Assembly (NCBI RefSeq): GCF_009846885.1 | Contig: NZ_WUWM01000006.1 | Span: 124,001 to 188,000, forward strand | Direction: 5' to 3' | Source: Paenibacillus puerhi | GTDB taxonomy: Bacteria > Bacillota > Bacilli > Paenibacillales > NBRC-103111 | DNA: 64,000 bases | In this document: positions 16,822-25,141 of the stretch, in pieces | How the letters are laid out: the number at the start of each line of letters is the position of its first letter | Numbering within the stretch: position 1 is the first letter of the stretch | Program-made: the position numbers and the translations under genes | The notes under the pieces: generated by a model | What the model was told of the DNA's origin: nothing | Database searches by the model: none | Seen by the model: the letters and a program-made list of their open reading frames with translations, nothing else

Positions 16822-16976
16822 GGACTCATACGCTCCTTATTATTAGATGGAAATCAAAGAATCACTCAAAAAAACGTATGATTATCAATCGTACTGGATG
16901 GACAATCCGGCTAGAATGACAGTATGAGCAAACGAACTGCCATTCCGCTCATTTTCAAAAAGAAAGGGTGATTGTA

Positions 16977-18035
16977 TTGCTACCAGCTACAAAAGTTATC
17001 GACGTCGATGTCCATAACCAATTGAAGAGCTTCAGAGACCTGCTGCCCTACTTGCCGGAACCTTGGAGAACCCAGGTCGCTCAATCGGGCATTGGGATGC
17101 CTGACCGAGGGTATCCTTCTCCGGTCGGGGTGCTGCGCAAAGATTGCACACCTCCCTCCGGAGGTCCGGCCGCTTCCGATCCGGATTATCTCGTCAAAGA
17201 TCTGATAATGCCGTTTCACATTGAATACGCGATATTAACCGGTAACCTCATGGATGTCTCCACCATGCATGACCCGGATCATGCCGCAGCTATCGCTTCG
17301 GCATACAACGACTATCTGGTGGCGGAGTGGCTTCCGAAGCATCGTTCATTTCGCGGCTCGATAGTCATAGGCACCCAAGACCCGCAGCTCGCTGTCCGGG
17401 AAATTGACCGGATGGCGGAGCATCCGGAGATGGCAGGCATCGTGATTGGCAGCGCCCAGCGTGCTCTGCTCGGCCAGCGCCAGTTCCACCCGATCTATGA
17501 AGCGGCACAGCGCCACGGCCTCCCGATAGCTATCCATCCTGGCGGTGAAGGAGCTGGGATAACCCCCCCACCCACGCCGTCCGGATATCCAACCCGATAT
17601 CTCGAATATCATACATGTTTGTCGCAAAACTACATGGCTCACCTAACCAGCCTGGTATGTGAGGGCGTTTTCGAAAAATTTCCTGAACTAAAGTTTGTTT
17701 GCTTGGAGGGCGGCATTGCTTGGCTGCCCCATCTGATGTGGCGGTTGGACAAAAACTACAAAGGACTCCGCTCGTCCGTGCCTTGGCTGAAGCGCATGCC
17801 GAGCGAGTATATCCGCAGCAACTGCATGTTCTCCACTCAGCCGATCGAGGAACCGGACGATCCTAAACATTTGCTAACTATATTCGATATGATCGATGCC
17901 GAAAATATCCTGATGTTCTCCAGTGACTACCCGCATTGGGACAACGACATCCCCACTGAAATTCTGAAGCGGCTCAAGCCGGAAGCGCGGCAAAAAATAT
18001 TTTACGATAACGCCAAAAAACTGTATCGGCTATAA
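16977..18035 (+). CDS. ACMSD-like amidohydrolase, second copy
   Basis: 352 residues. TTG 16977 is preferred because AAAGG at 16963-16967 is 9 nt away, while GTG 16968 abuts it; the resulting N-terminus also matches the next paralog. Candidate metal ligands are Asp11/His13 (IDVDVHN), His in IAIHPGGEGAG, His in MAHLTSLV and Asp in FSSDYPHWDND. It is about 80 percent identical by eye to the gene that follows, so this is a tandem duplication within the island. Loops differing from the 13.7 and 29.5 kb paralogs (PPPTPSGYPTRYLE instead of PTGAGY) suggest two substrate subgroups. It is first in an operon with its duplicate and a Rieske gene. Confidence 0.8.
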   Translation: MLPATKVIDVDVHNQLKSFRDLLPYLPEPWRTQVAQSGIGMPDRGYPSPVGVLRKDCTPPSGGPAASDPDYLVKDLIMPFHIEYAILTGNLMDVSTMHDPDHAAAIASAYNDYLVAEWLPKHRSFRGSIVIGTQDPQLAVREIDRMAEHPEMAGIVIGSAQRALLGQRQFHPIYEAAQRHGLPIAIHPGGEGAGITPPPTPSGYPTRYLEYHTCLSQNYMAHLTSLVCEGVFEKFPELKFVCLEGGIAWLPHLMWRLDKNYKGLRSSVPWLKRMPSEYIRSNCMFSTQPIEEPDDPKHLLTIFDMIDAENILMFSSDYPHWDNDIPTEILKRLKPEARQKIFYDNAKKLYRL

Positions 18036-18049
18036 GGAGGCTACCCGTC

Positions 18050-19111
18050 ATGCTGGATAAAGAACTGAAAGTGATTGATACCGATTTACACAATGCGTTG
18101 AAAAGCGATCGTCAGCTTGTTCCCTATCTGCCGGAGCCATGGAAATCCCAGGTTGCCCGTTCAGGCATCGGGATGCCGAGCCTCGGCTACTCGTCTCCTG
18201 TTGGCGTTCACCGTCAGGACTGCCTTCCACCGGGCGGAGGCCCAGCCGCCTCCGATCCGGATTATCTGGTCAAGGACCTCATCGAACCGTTTAATATGGA
18301 GTATGCCATTCTGACAGGCACTCATATCGGGATCTCGGTCATGCATGATCCGGATTTTGCGGCGGCTATTGCCTCGGCTTATAATGACTGCACCATGGCC
18401 GAGTGGCTTCCAAAGCATCCTTCGTTCCGCGGCTCCATCCTGGTCGCTTCGCAGGACCCGTATCTGGCCGCTCGCGAGATTGACCGGCTGGCCGGCGCGG
18501 AAGGGATGGTGCAAGTGATTATGAGCAGCGCGCAGCGCGCTCCGCTCGGCCAGCGCCAGTTCCACCCGATCTATGAGGCGGCGGAGCGGCACGGCTTGCC
18601 TGTTGCGATCCACCCTGGAGCGGAAGGCGCTGGTGGCACGCCGCCTCCGACACCGTCCGGCTATCCGACACGGTATCTGGAATGGCATACATGTCTATCG
18701 CAGAACTACATGGCGCATCTGGTCAGCCTCGTCTGCGAAGGCGTGTTCGAGAAATTCCCGAATCTCAAATTCGTCATGCTGGAGGGCGGTATTGCCTGGC
18801 TTCCGCATCTGATGTGGCGGCTGGATAAGAACTATAAAGGACTCCGCTCTTCCGTACCATGGTTGAAGCGTATGCCGAGCGAATATATTCGCGACCATTG
18901 CCTATTCTCCACACAGCCTATAGAAGAGCCGGAAGATCCGAAGCAGCTGATTTCGATCTTCGATATGATCGATGCCGAGAACTTCCTGATGTTCTCCAGC
19001 GACTACCCACATTGGGATAACGATATCCCCACCGAAATCTTGAAGCGGCTTTCCCCGGAAGTACGACACAAAATATTTTACGGCAACGCCAAAGCGTTGT
19101 ACCGATTATAG
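18050..19111 (+). CDS. ACMSD-like amidohydrolase, third copy (tandem paralog)
   Basis: 353 residues, 14 bp after the previous gene, with AAGGAGG before the ATG. Candidate metal ligands are conserved: Asp12/His14 (IDTDLHN), His in VAIHPGAEGAG, His in MAHLVSLV and Asp in FSSDYPHWDND. Compared with its tandem partner the active-site loops are unchanged apart from GGEG to GAEG and small changes around GISVMHDPDFA. Both copies look intact, so they may form a heteromer or have diverged in substrate. Its stop is 15 bp before the Rieske start, so the three genes form one transcriptional unit. Confidence 0.8.
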   Translation: MLDKELKVIDTDLHNALKSDRQLVPYLPEPWKSQVARSGIGMPSLGYSSPVGVHRQDCLPPGGGPAASDPDYLVKDLIEPFNMEYAILTGTHIGISVMHDPDFAAAIASAYNDCTMAEWLPKHPSFRGSILVASQDPYLAAREIDRLAGAEGMVQVIMSSAQRAPLGQRQFHPIYEAAERHGLPVAIHPGAEGAGGTPPPTPSGYPTRYLEWHTCLSQNYMAHLVSLVCEGVFEKFPNLKFVMLEGGIAWLPHLMWRLDKNYKGLRSSVPWLKRMPSEYIRDHCLFSTQPIEEPEDPKQLISIFDMIDAENFLMFSSDYPHWDNDIPTEILKRLSPEVRHKIFYGNAKALYRL

Positions 19112-19126
19112 AACGGAGGACACAGC

Positions 19127-19477
19127 ATGAGCATTCACTATGTTGCGCATACGAAAGAAATTGAAGAAGGGAAAAGCAAGATTGTCGAACTGGAAGGTCG
19201 ATCGATCGGCATATACCGGATCGGCGACGACTACTACGCGCTTCATAACCGTTGTCCGCACGAAGGCGCCCAGCTTTGCAAAGGCCCCGTATGCGGAACA
19301 ACAATGCCCTCCAACGTGTACGAATACGAATTCGGCCGCAAGGGCGAGCTCGTCCGCTGTCCTTGGCACGGTTGGGAGTTCGAGATCAAAACCGGCAAAT
19401 CGGTGTTCAGCGACAAAGTCCGAACGAGGAGCTATAAAGTTCAAGTTGATAACGGCAAGATAGGCATAGTCCTTTAA
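19127..19477 (+). CDS. Stand-alone Rieske [2Fe-2S] protein (second copy)
   Basis: 116 residues, ribosome site CGGAGG. Ligands are NRCPHEGAQLC (Cys43, His45) and RCPWHGWEF (Cys78, His81), with a 32-residue spacer as in the other two copies. The spacer ends in EYEFGRKGELV. The second motif has Gly where the other two copies have Gln (CPWHGWEF against CPWHQWEF), a position beside a cluster His. It is the third gene of the tandem amidohydrolase operon and is followed by a terminator. It is soluble with no membrane helix. Role inferred: electron donor to, or regulatory subunit of, the amidohydrolases. Confidence 0.85.
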   Translation: MSIHYVAHTKEIEEGKSKIVELEGRSIGIYRIGDDYYALHNRCPHEGAQLCKGPVCGTTMPSNVYEYEFGRKGELVRCPWHGWEFEIKTGKSVFSDKVRTRSYKVQVDNGKIGIVL

Positions 19478-19497
19478 ACCCATTTCATCAAGAGCAT

Positions 19498-19535
19498 AGC
19501 CCCGCAACCTGTCAATCAGGATGAGGGGCTTTCTT
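19498..19535 (+). terminator. Terminator after the tandem amidohydrolase-Rieske operon
   Basis: A short stem AGCCCC ... GGGGCT with a 20-nt loop is followed by TTCTT. It is weak to moderate but correctly placed 20 bp after the Rieske stop. Confidence 0.55.
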
Positions 19536-19606
19536 GGATTTTCGCTTTCTACCATTAATCGCAGTTAAGAATCACTCAAATCAGCAGCATCAGTTGCCGC
19601 TCCCCT

Positions 19607-20677
19607 TTACCCCTTGGAAGAGGATGGCTGAGCAGCCAAGTCTCCAACCAAGTTACCCAGAAGAAATGCATTGACGATGGCTAGCTCCTCATCGTGACCA
19701 TCAAAAGGATAGTGCTGGACCCATGGCCCGGCCATGAACAAACCGTCTGCAATTCGCCGATTGCAGAGCAATCCCTCTGGAATCGGCGCTACGGGCAAAG
19801 CTTCGGATTCCGCCGACGCCTCGTTGAGGGAGATGACATGACCGGCAACCTGTTTGTCATCAGATCCGGTTGAGATGACCATGTCCGGCTCTCCCCACAC
19901 ATCATCAGCAAGATGGGCTAGCACTCCGGTTTGTAAAGCTGGAACCCGTTCACATAAGGAGTTTAAGGCCTCATCCATCACTACCAGCCATTCGGCCCGA
20001 TTTCGCTCCCTAGCCGCCTCAAGCGTAACACGCCATTCGCCCTTCCAGTAGGCTGGCCGGCAGGTTACTTTCACTTCACCGGCAACGGGCAAACTCAGTG
20101 CCGTCTCATCCGGACATTCTCCTTGTACGCCATTGTAGATAAAGCGCGCCATTGATAACGCCCTCCCAGAAGGAGCCGGCTCAAACGTAGCCGCAGCGAT
20201 CTTGCCGTGGGCTGACGCATCGATTACACAGTTCGTATCCAACATAGCCCGGCCCGAGCCGTAAATCACTTCCAGTCCGATGACGCGGTTATTCTCTCTA
20301 AGCAGACGCGATGGCCATATATGGAACAAAACCTCCACCCCGTGCCGCTCCATCATGTCATCGAAAGCAACTCCGGCGACTGCAGGATCTACCTGACCGT
20401 TGAACCAGCCCTGGCGCTCCTGCAAGCATTCATAAAACTCCTGCACGGCTTTCGAATACTTAGCATATTGATCAAGCCTGACAAAGCTGTTGCAGGCGCG
20501 CACTATTTCCCGGCCTAATACGCCGGTCGGCTCGATCAGCAGGACGCGACGGCCTTGTCCAGCCAGTACTCTGGCGGCCGCCACCCCTGAGATGCCTCCG
20601 CCGATCACAACGGCGTCATAATGTCCCCAATGCGGAATATTAGCCTTGCTTCTGTCCCTGTTCAATTCTACAGTCAT
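19607..20677 (-). CDS. FAD-dependent oxidoreductase (FAD_oxidored-like, short form)
   Basis: 356 residues from ATG 20677, which has GGGAG about 10 nt upstream and directly follows the stop of the upstream gene; the ATG at 20698 has no ribosome site. The N-terminal Rossmann motif is YDAVVIGGGISGVAAARVLA, followed by LIEPTGVLGREIVRACN. A second dinucleotide-type segment (DTNCVIDASAHGKIAAA) and the C-terminal RRIADGLFMAGPWV, which positions FAD, are present. It forms an operon with the larger FAD enzyme upstream, and the sequence is consistent with the FAD-dependent oxidoreductases found in glycan and sugar-acid loci. Substrate unknown. Confidence 0.75.
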   Translation of the reverse strand: MTVELNRDRSKANIPHWGHYDAVVIGGGISGVAAARVLAGQGRRVLLIEPTGVLGREIVRACNSFVRLDQYAKYSKAVQEFYECLQERQGWFNGQVDPAVAGVAFDDMMERHGVEVLFHIWPSRLLRENNRVIGLEVIYGSGRAMLDTNCVIDASAHGKIAAATFEPAPSGRALSMARFIYNGVQGECPDETALSLPVAGEVKVTCRPAYWKGEWRVTLEAARERNRAEWLVVMDEALNSLCERVPALQTGVLAHLADDVWGEPDMVISTGSDDKQVAGHVISLNEASAESEALPVAPIPEGLLCNRRIADGLFMAGPWVQHYPFDGHDEELAIVNAFLLGNLVGDLAAQPSSSKG

Positions 20678-20682
20678 GCCGT

Positions 20683-22638
20683 CTACACTCCCTTCCATGC
20701 AGTTAATCGCTCTGACAACTTGTTGGCCGCCACCCTGGCATAGCCCCTATGATCCTGCCGGTAACCATTGAAGATTCTGCGCCCCTTGCCTCCGACCAGT
20801 TCCAGTACGTAGGCGGCCGCAAGTTCAATCCCCCAGCGCATGGAGCGGGTATCAGGTAAAGCAGGCAGCTCTTCCCCCGAATGGTGAAGCACGAAATCAT
20901 TCCCTAGCTCGGGATCGGCGAGCATAACTTCTACCGCTTCCCTCGTTTCCGCTTGCATCGAACCGGATAGCTGATCGGCTACCGAGATCAGATAATGAAG
21001 CATAAACAGCAGCGTCGCACTCCGTTTTTCAGTACGCAGCAGCTCTATTACGTCAGTAGCTACGGTGGAATTTTTCATATTCTTCAGCAAAACCAGAGCG
21101 GATACCCAGCTTTCCTCGGTACGTGTCAGCGTATTAGGCCGATCCGCATCCCGGCTGCGGAATATAGCCGCCAGAACCGGCACGGCAGCTTCTTGGCCAA
21201 GAAGCCCCAGCGCGAAAGCGATTCCACGCTGATGTCTGCCCTCGGTCTGCGACAAGGCCTCAAGCAGGACCGGCACGCATGCATCGCCGAGTGTCCATAG
21301 CCACCACAAGGCAGCAGATTCTTCATCACCGCCCAGATAGCCGATAAGCTTCTCCACTTCTGCTGCAGTCGCTCCTTCCTTCAGAAGGCGTGACATATTT
21401 TCTGTGGATTCTCCCTCTAGGGTTACCCAAGGCTTGCTGTCACCCGAGATTTCATCCTCTTTCAGCACTCCCCTGGATAGCAGCCGCTGCTGCAGTTCGG
21501 CAACGGGAATATGTCGCGGAATAACACCATGTTTGACGCTTAATGCCGCCGCCGTCCCGACTACCTCGCCAATCTTGTGCAAATCACGCTGCATCCTGAG
21601 CATCATCGCAGTGTCATGATCTTGAGAGAAGGCTCGGCAGCCGATCAGCAGACCGTCGATTTCCTTCGGGACAAAGCAGCGGTACGGAACGTCTCCGCCG
21701 AAGCCGAAGCGCCACATGCCAAGCATCGCAACCCAGATCTGGGACCATTCGCTCTCGTTAGCATAATCAAACGCATGGTTCTCATGATGGGCGAAGCATC
21801 GCATAACGACATCCTCGAAGCGCCTATCCACAAGAAAATCATGCTGGTTCAATATGTGCTCACCCTGGATCAGCCGTCCCTCGCGCAATCCTAGCTGAGG
21901 ACCGATCACGGTATAATGCATGTTCAACGGATTCTCTCCGCCACGCCATGCATGTCGGCGCCCGGCGCGGTAGGCACGGGAGATATCAGCCGGATCGGTT
22001 ACATCAACCCAGCCGATGTCAAAATTTTTGCAGCGAAGCTGATTTTTGGCGTCCACGGTCCGGGGTACAAGGGAGAAGTTATGGAGAGCGCCATCCCACT
22101 CTCTGCCAAGCGTGTACTCAGCCCCAGCCAAATACGAGATGTCGCCGTCAGCCGTCGAGTCGATCAGGATGGCCGACTCGATCCGAATCGTCCCACGTCC
22201 GCTTTCGACGATGGCTCCGCATACCTGATTATTTTCCATGATCACTTCCGAAACGATCGACTCATAGATCACGAGGATACCCAGCTCTTGGATGCGTGCT
22301 GAGATCGCAAGGCCCTTGGATTCCGGGGTAAACCCCTTGGAGGCGCTCCCCATCTGCTGATTCAAGGAAAGCACGCGTTGATCCAACTGGTCTTGTATAC
22401 CTCCTTTCGTGCCAAGATAATAGGTATGCACCCCTGCGCGTATACCGACGCCGCCCAATCCGCTGTCGCGTTCGATCAGCACAACGGAGGCTCCTTCTTC
22501 TGCAGCTGAGATAGCCGCCGTCACGCCGGCTGTTCCCCCGCCTACAACCAGCACATCCGTATGCAGTTGATCCTCTTGTTGCCGGCCTCCATGCTGCCGC
22601 CGGTAACTGCCTTGTCCATCACTGATCGGTTGATCCAT
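20683..22638 (-). CDS. FAD-dependent oxidoreductase with C-terminal HEAT-like region
   Basis: 651 residues from ATG 22638 (GAAAGGGG upstream); a longer open frame exists but lacks a ribosome site. FAD motifs are TDVLVVGGGTAGVTAAISAA near 28-47 and LIERDSGLGGVGIRAG, with SAILIDSTADGDISYLAGAE further on; this is the FAD_oxidored (PF12831-type) pattern. After about residue 400 the sequence turns into helical repeats (AALWWLWTLGDACVPVLLEAL, GIAFALGLLGQEAAVPVLAAI, SWVSALVLLKNM) resembling HEAT repeats. The fusion suggests a docking surface for a partner. The tail ends with GYRQDHRGYARVAANKLSE. It is the upstream partner of the short FAD enzyme. Confidence 0.75.
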   Translation of the reverse strand: MDQPISDGQGSYRRQHGGRQQEDQLHTDVLVVGGGTAGVTAAISAAEEGASVVLIERDSGLGGVGIRAGVHTYYLGTKGGIQDQLDQRVLSLNQQMGSASKGFTPESKGLAISARIQELGILVIYESIVSEVIMENNQVCGAIVESGRGTIRIESAILIDSTADGDISYLAGAEYTLGREWDGALHNFSLVPRTVDAKNQLRCKNFDIGWVDVTDPADISRAYRAGRRHAWRGGENPLNMHYTVIGPQLGLREGRLIQGEHILNQHDFLVDRRFEDVVMRCFAHHENHAFDYANESEWSQIWVAMLGMWRFGFGGDVPYRCFVPKEIDGLLIGCRAFSQDHDTAMMLRMQRDLHKIGEVVGTAAALSVKHGVIPRHIPVAELQQRLLSRGVLKEDEISGDSKPWVTLEGESTENMSRLLKEGATAAEVEKLIGYLGGDEESAALWWLWTLGDACVPVLLEALSQTEGRHQRGIAFALGLLGQEAAVPVLAAIFRSRDADRPNTLTRTEESWVSALVLLKNMKNSTVATDVIELLRTEKRSATLLFMLHYLISVADQLSGSMQAETREAVEVMLADPELGNDFVLHHSGEELPALPDTRSMRWGIELAAAYVLELVGGKGRRIFNGYRQDHRGYARVAANKLSERLTAWKGV

Positions 22639-22752
22639 GTTCTTCTCTGCCCCTTTCTTGTGCTTGATATCTATCGACTCCCCTGTATTATAGATAGCCC
22701 GATGGAACAGCTCCATGAATAATACAGCATGGCTTGAACGGTTCTGCAGCTA

Positions 22753-23259
22753 TTGTCTAAAAATGATTTGTCTTGGGCGACACGCAAGTTCGATTATTTC
22801 CGTAAACGCTTCAGCCTGCTTTACCAGCATTGGATCGCCAAATCGCCATTGTATGAATTTACATGCCAAGGCATGGTCATAGAATTGTACGGCTCCCTGC
22901 TGTTGGAGCTCGGACAGCAGGATATTCCGGCGCACAAACGGCTTATTGTTTCCGAAATCGAGGAGTATATCCAGTCCCGCTTCAAGGAAGACATCAAAAT
23001 CGGCCAATTGGCTGAGCTCGTAAATCTGACCCCCAATTATGTCTCGAACATCTTCAAGGAAGTGACCGGACAAAGCCCGATCGAATACTTGCATCAACAC
23101 CGTGTTGCGGTTGCGCGTGAGTTGCTGTTGCGCTCGGACATGAAGATCGCCGAAATCTCCGATTATCTCGGATTCTGCGAGCCTGCCTATTTCAACCGGG
23201 TGTTCAAGAAGGTGACGGGAGAGCCGCCTTCCGCGCTGCTGAAGCACAGAAGATCCTAG
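22753..23259 (+). pseudogene. N-terminally truncated AraC-family regulator
   Basis: The frame opens after TGA 22735-22737 and has only a TTG (22753) with no ribosome site. The 168 residues begin in the linker (LSKNDLSWATRKFDYFRKRFSLLYQHW) and contain both HTH units (IKIGQLAELVNLTPNYVSNIF and MKIAEISDYLGFCEPAYFNRVF). The cupin domain, about 110 residues in the paralog at 16.0 kb, is missing. The upstream 115 bp hold the promoter region of the divergent FAD operon, so the N-terminal half appears to have been deleted when these genes were joined. A shortened, ligand-independent regulator remains possible. Confidence 0.65.
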
Positions 23260-23273
23260 AGCAAGTGAAAGAG

Positions 23274-23310
23274 GGCTTAATAAAACCATTCTTGACGGTT
23301 TTATTAAGCC
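23274..23310. terminator. Perfect 14-bp hairpin between convergent genes
   Basis: ggcttaataaaacc pairs exactly with ggttttattaagcc around a 9-nt loop. It lies between the AraC fragment (plus) and the substrate-binding protein gene (minus) and can end both transcripts, although a long U-run is missing. Confidence 0.7.
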
Positions 23311-23326
23311 AACCTTCCAATACTCT

Positions 23327-24898
23327 CTAATTGCCTCCGTAGGTACGTTTGTACGCTTTGTTATACATGTTCAATAACTCATCGACGCCGAGCTTCTTGC
23401 TTTGATCGATTAGATCTTTGAGCGTTTGATCATTGATCGGTGCTTTACCCACGACGAATTCAGTAACTCTTTGCTCCAAATATTTATCCAGATTCGCGCG
23501 CTTCGATTTCTCCAACTCCAGCTCCTCGGTCGTTTTGGCGATTGCTTTCGGAGCGGGCACGATGAATTTCTCATAAGCGATGTTAACCGCCTTCGATTTT
23601 TCGTCCAGTCCGTTCTCCCATGCCTCACGCGCGATCCCGAAGTTGGTAGCGATTCCGGGATACCATACGCCGTAATCCCGGCGCAGCGGTGTATAAGGTG
23701 TAAAGCCAAACTCTTCGTTATATCGTTTCTTGCCGTCAACCACTTTATAAGACTTATCCAGAATACCGAGCGACAAGTACGTTGCTCCCTCCTCTCCAAT
23801 CAGGAAATCGAGGTATTTAACCGCTGCTTTCTTATCCTTCACATTCGCCGAGATGGCAAGCCCTACATCGCCGAACTTGTTCCGCGAAAATTGATACTTT
23901 TTCACACCATCCGCTGCAATCAGCGGAAAAGCATCTAGGTCCATGTCTTTAATACCGGCAGATTGTGCAATTTTAGCATAGTTCTCAATGTTTGATTTCC
24001 ACGTGTAGGTGACCGCAGATTTGCCGCCTGTAATTCGGGCTCTGAATTGATCTGTGGTTAACAAAGGATATTCCGTATCGAGCAATTTTTCCGCGTATAG
24101 CTTATTCATAAACAACAGCATATCCTTGAACCCTTTATGATACGGGGCAAAGGTGTACTGCTCATCGTCCGGAGTTTGCTCAATAAAGCCTGTGATTCCC
24201 GTAAACATACGGGAGAAGTTGCCGTATGCTCCTTCTTTTCCTACCAATGGCACGTTGAAGGTAAGCGGAATCAAATTCGGATCGTTTTGTTTGAAGCCTT
24301 TTAAGAATTGATAGAATTCATCTACCGTGGTTGGCGGCTTCAAGCCGTACTTATCCGCCAGGTCCTTCCTGTACAGCCAGGCGAAGTCGAATCCTTTGCT
24401 GTCGGGCAAGCTTTCGACACGTGGGATCGTATAGTATCCTCCGTCGCTTGCCGTAGCCAAAGCTTTGGCTTCCGGATTGTCATCGAAGAACTTTTTAATA
24501 TTCGGGGCGATGTCCAAGTACTCTTTAAGGTTAAGAAATACGTTCTCCGGTCCGTATGTTCTACCCTCGTGATTTCCGATTTCCAGGAAATCAGTGACCG
24601 TATTCGTCGCGATCATGATATTTTTCTTCTCGGTTGCACCGGCTGCGTCAACTCCCTGAAACTCGATCTTGACACCTGTTTTCTTTTCGATTTCCTTGAA
24701 AATCTCCCAGTCCTGCTTGACGGGACCCTCCGAACGGTTGGCTAACATCCAGGTAAATGTGATCGGTTTCGGCGATTCGCCCCCTGACGGAGATGCGCTG
24801 CTTCCTCCATCCGTTTGTCCTCCCTCGCTACAACCTGCCAGAATCCCGCCCAATAAAACGGATGCCGCCGTTGCAGCAGCCAAACTTCTCTTTTTCAA
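23327..24898 (-). CDS. Extracellular solute-binding lipoprotein of a sugar-type ABC importer
   Basis: 523 residues with TTG start and GGGAGG ribosome site. A lipoprotein signal is clear: basic start, hydrophobic core and LAGC with Cys23. The mature protein is of the LplA/family-1 oligosaccharide-binding type: FTWMLANRSEGPVKQDWEIFKEIEKKTGVKIEF, a NVFLNLKEYLDIAPNIKKF segment, and a long C-terminal lobe. It follows the permeases and the membrane AraC sensor on the same strand. The 240-bp gap before it may carry its own promoter or a processing site, which would allow the binding protein to be made in excess. No ATPase gene is present; such importers usually borrow the shared MsmX-type ATPase. 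Confidence 0.85.
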   Translation of the reverse strand: MKKRSLAAATAASVLLGGILAGCSEGGQTDGGSSASPSGGESPKPITFTWMLANRSEGPVKQDWEIFKEIEKKTGVKIEFQGVDAAGATEKKNIMIATNTVTDFLEIGNHEGRTYGPENVFLNLKEYLDIAPNIKKFFDDNPEAKALATASDGGYYTIPRVESLPDSKGFDFAWLYRKDLADKYGLKPPTTVDEFYQFLKGFKQNDPNLIPLTFNVPLVGKEGAYGNFSRMFTGITGFIEQTPDDEQYTFAPYHKGFKDMLLFMNKLYAEKLLDTEYPLLTTDQFRARITGGKSAVTYTWKSNIENYAKIAQSAGIKDMDLDAFPLIAADGVKKYQFSRNKFGDVGLAISANVKDKKAAVKYLDFLIGEEGATYLSLGILDKSYKVVDGKKRYNEEFGFTPYTPLRRDYGVWYPGIATNFGIAREAWENGLDEKSKAVNIAYEKFIVPAPKAIAKTTEELELEKSKRANLDKYLEQRVTEFVVGKAPINDQTLKDLIDQSKKLGVDELLNMYNKAYKRTYGGN

Positions 24899-25141
24899 AT
24901 GTTTCAGCCTCCCTTATTTCTTCTTAGTGCGTTTAATTCCTTTCCCCTTGTAAACCTTTTCAAGCATCTACACACTCTGCACCAGTGCTGCCCCCTTAAG
25001 ATACATGGGCCCGCACCGCGTTGTAAAGCGCGGAATTTTCGCGGATGATGCACGTTTTGCGATCTGACTATTAGCCGGAATCTCGTGAGCAAAACATGAG
25101 ACTTCTGCAAGAACGGCGACTTTGGCACTTCCTGACTTGAT

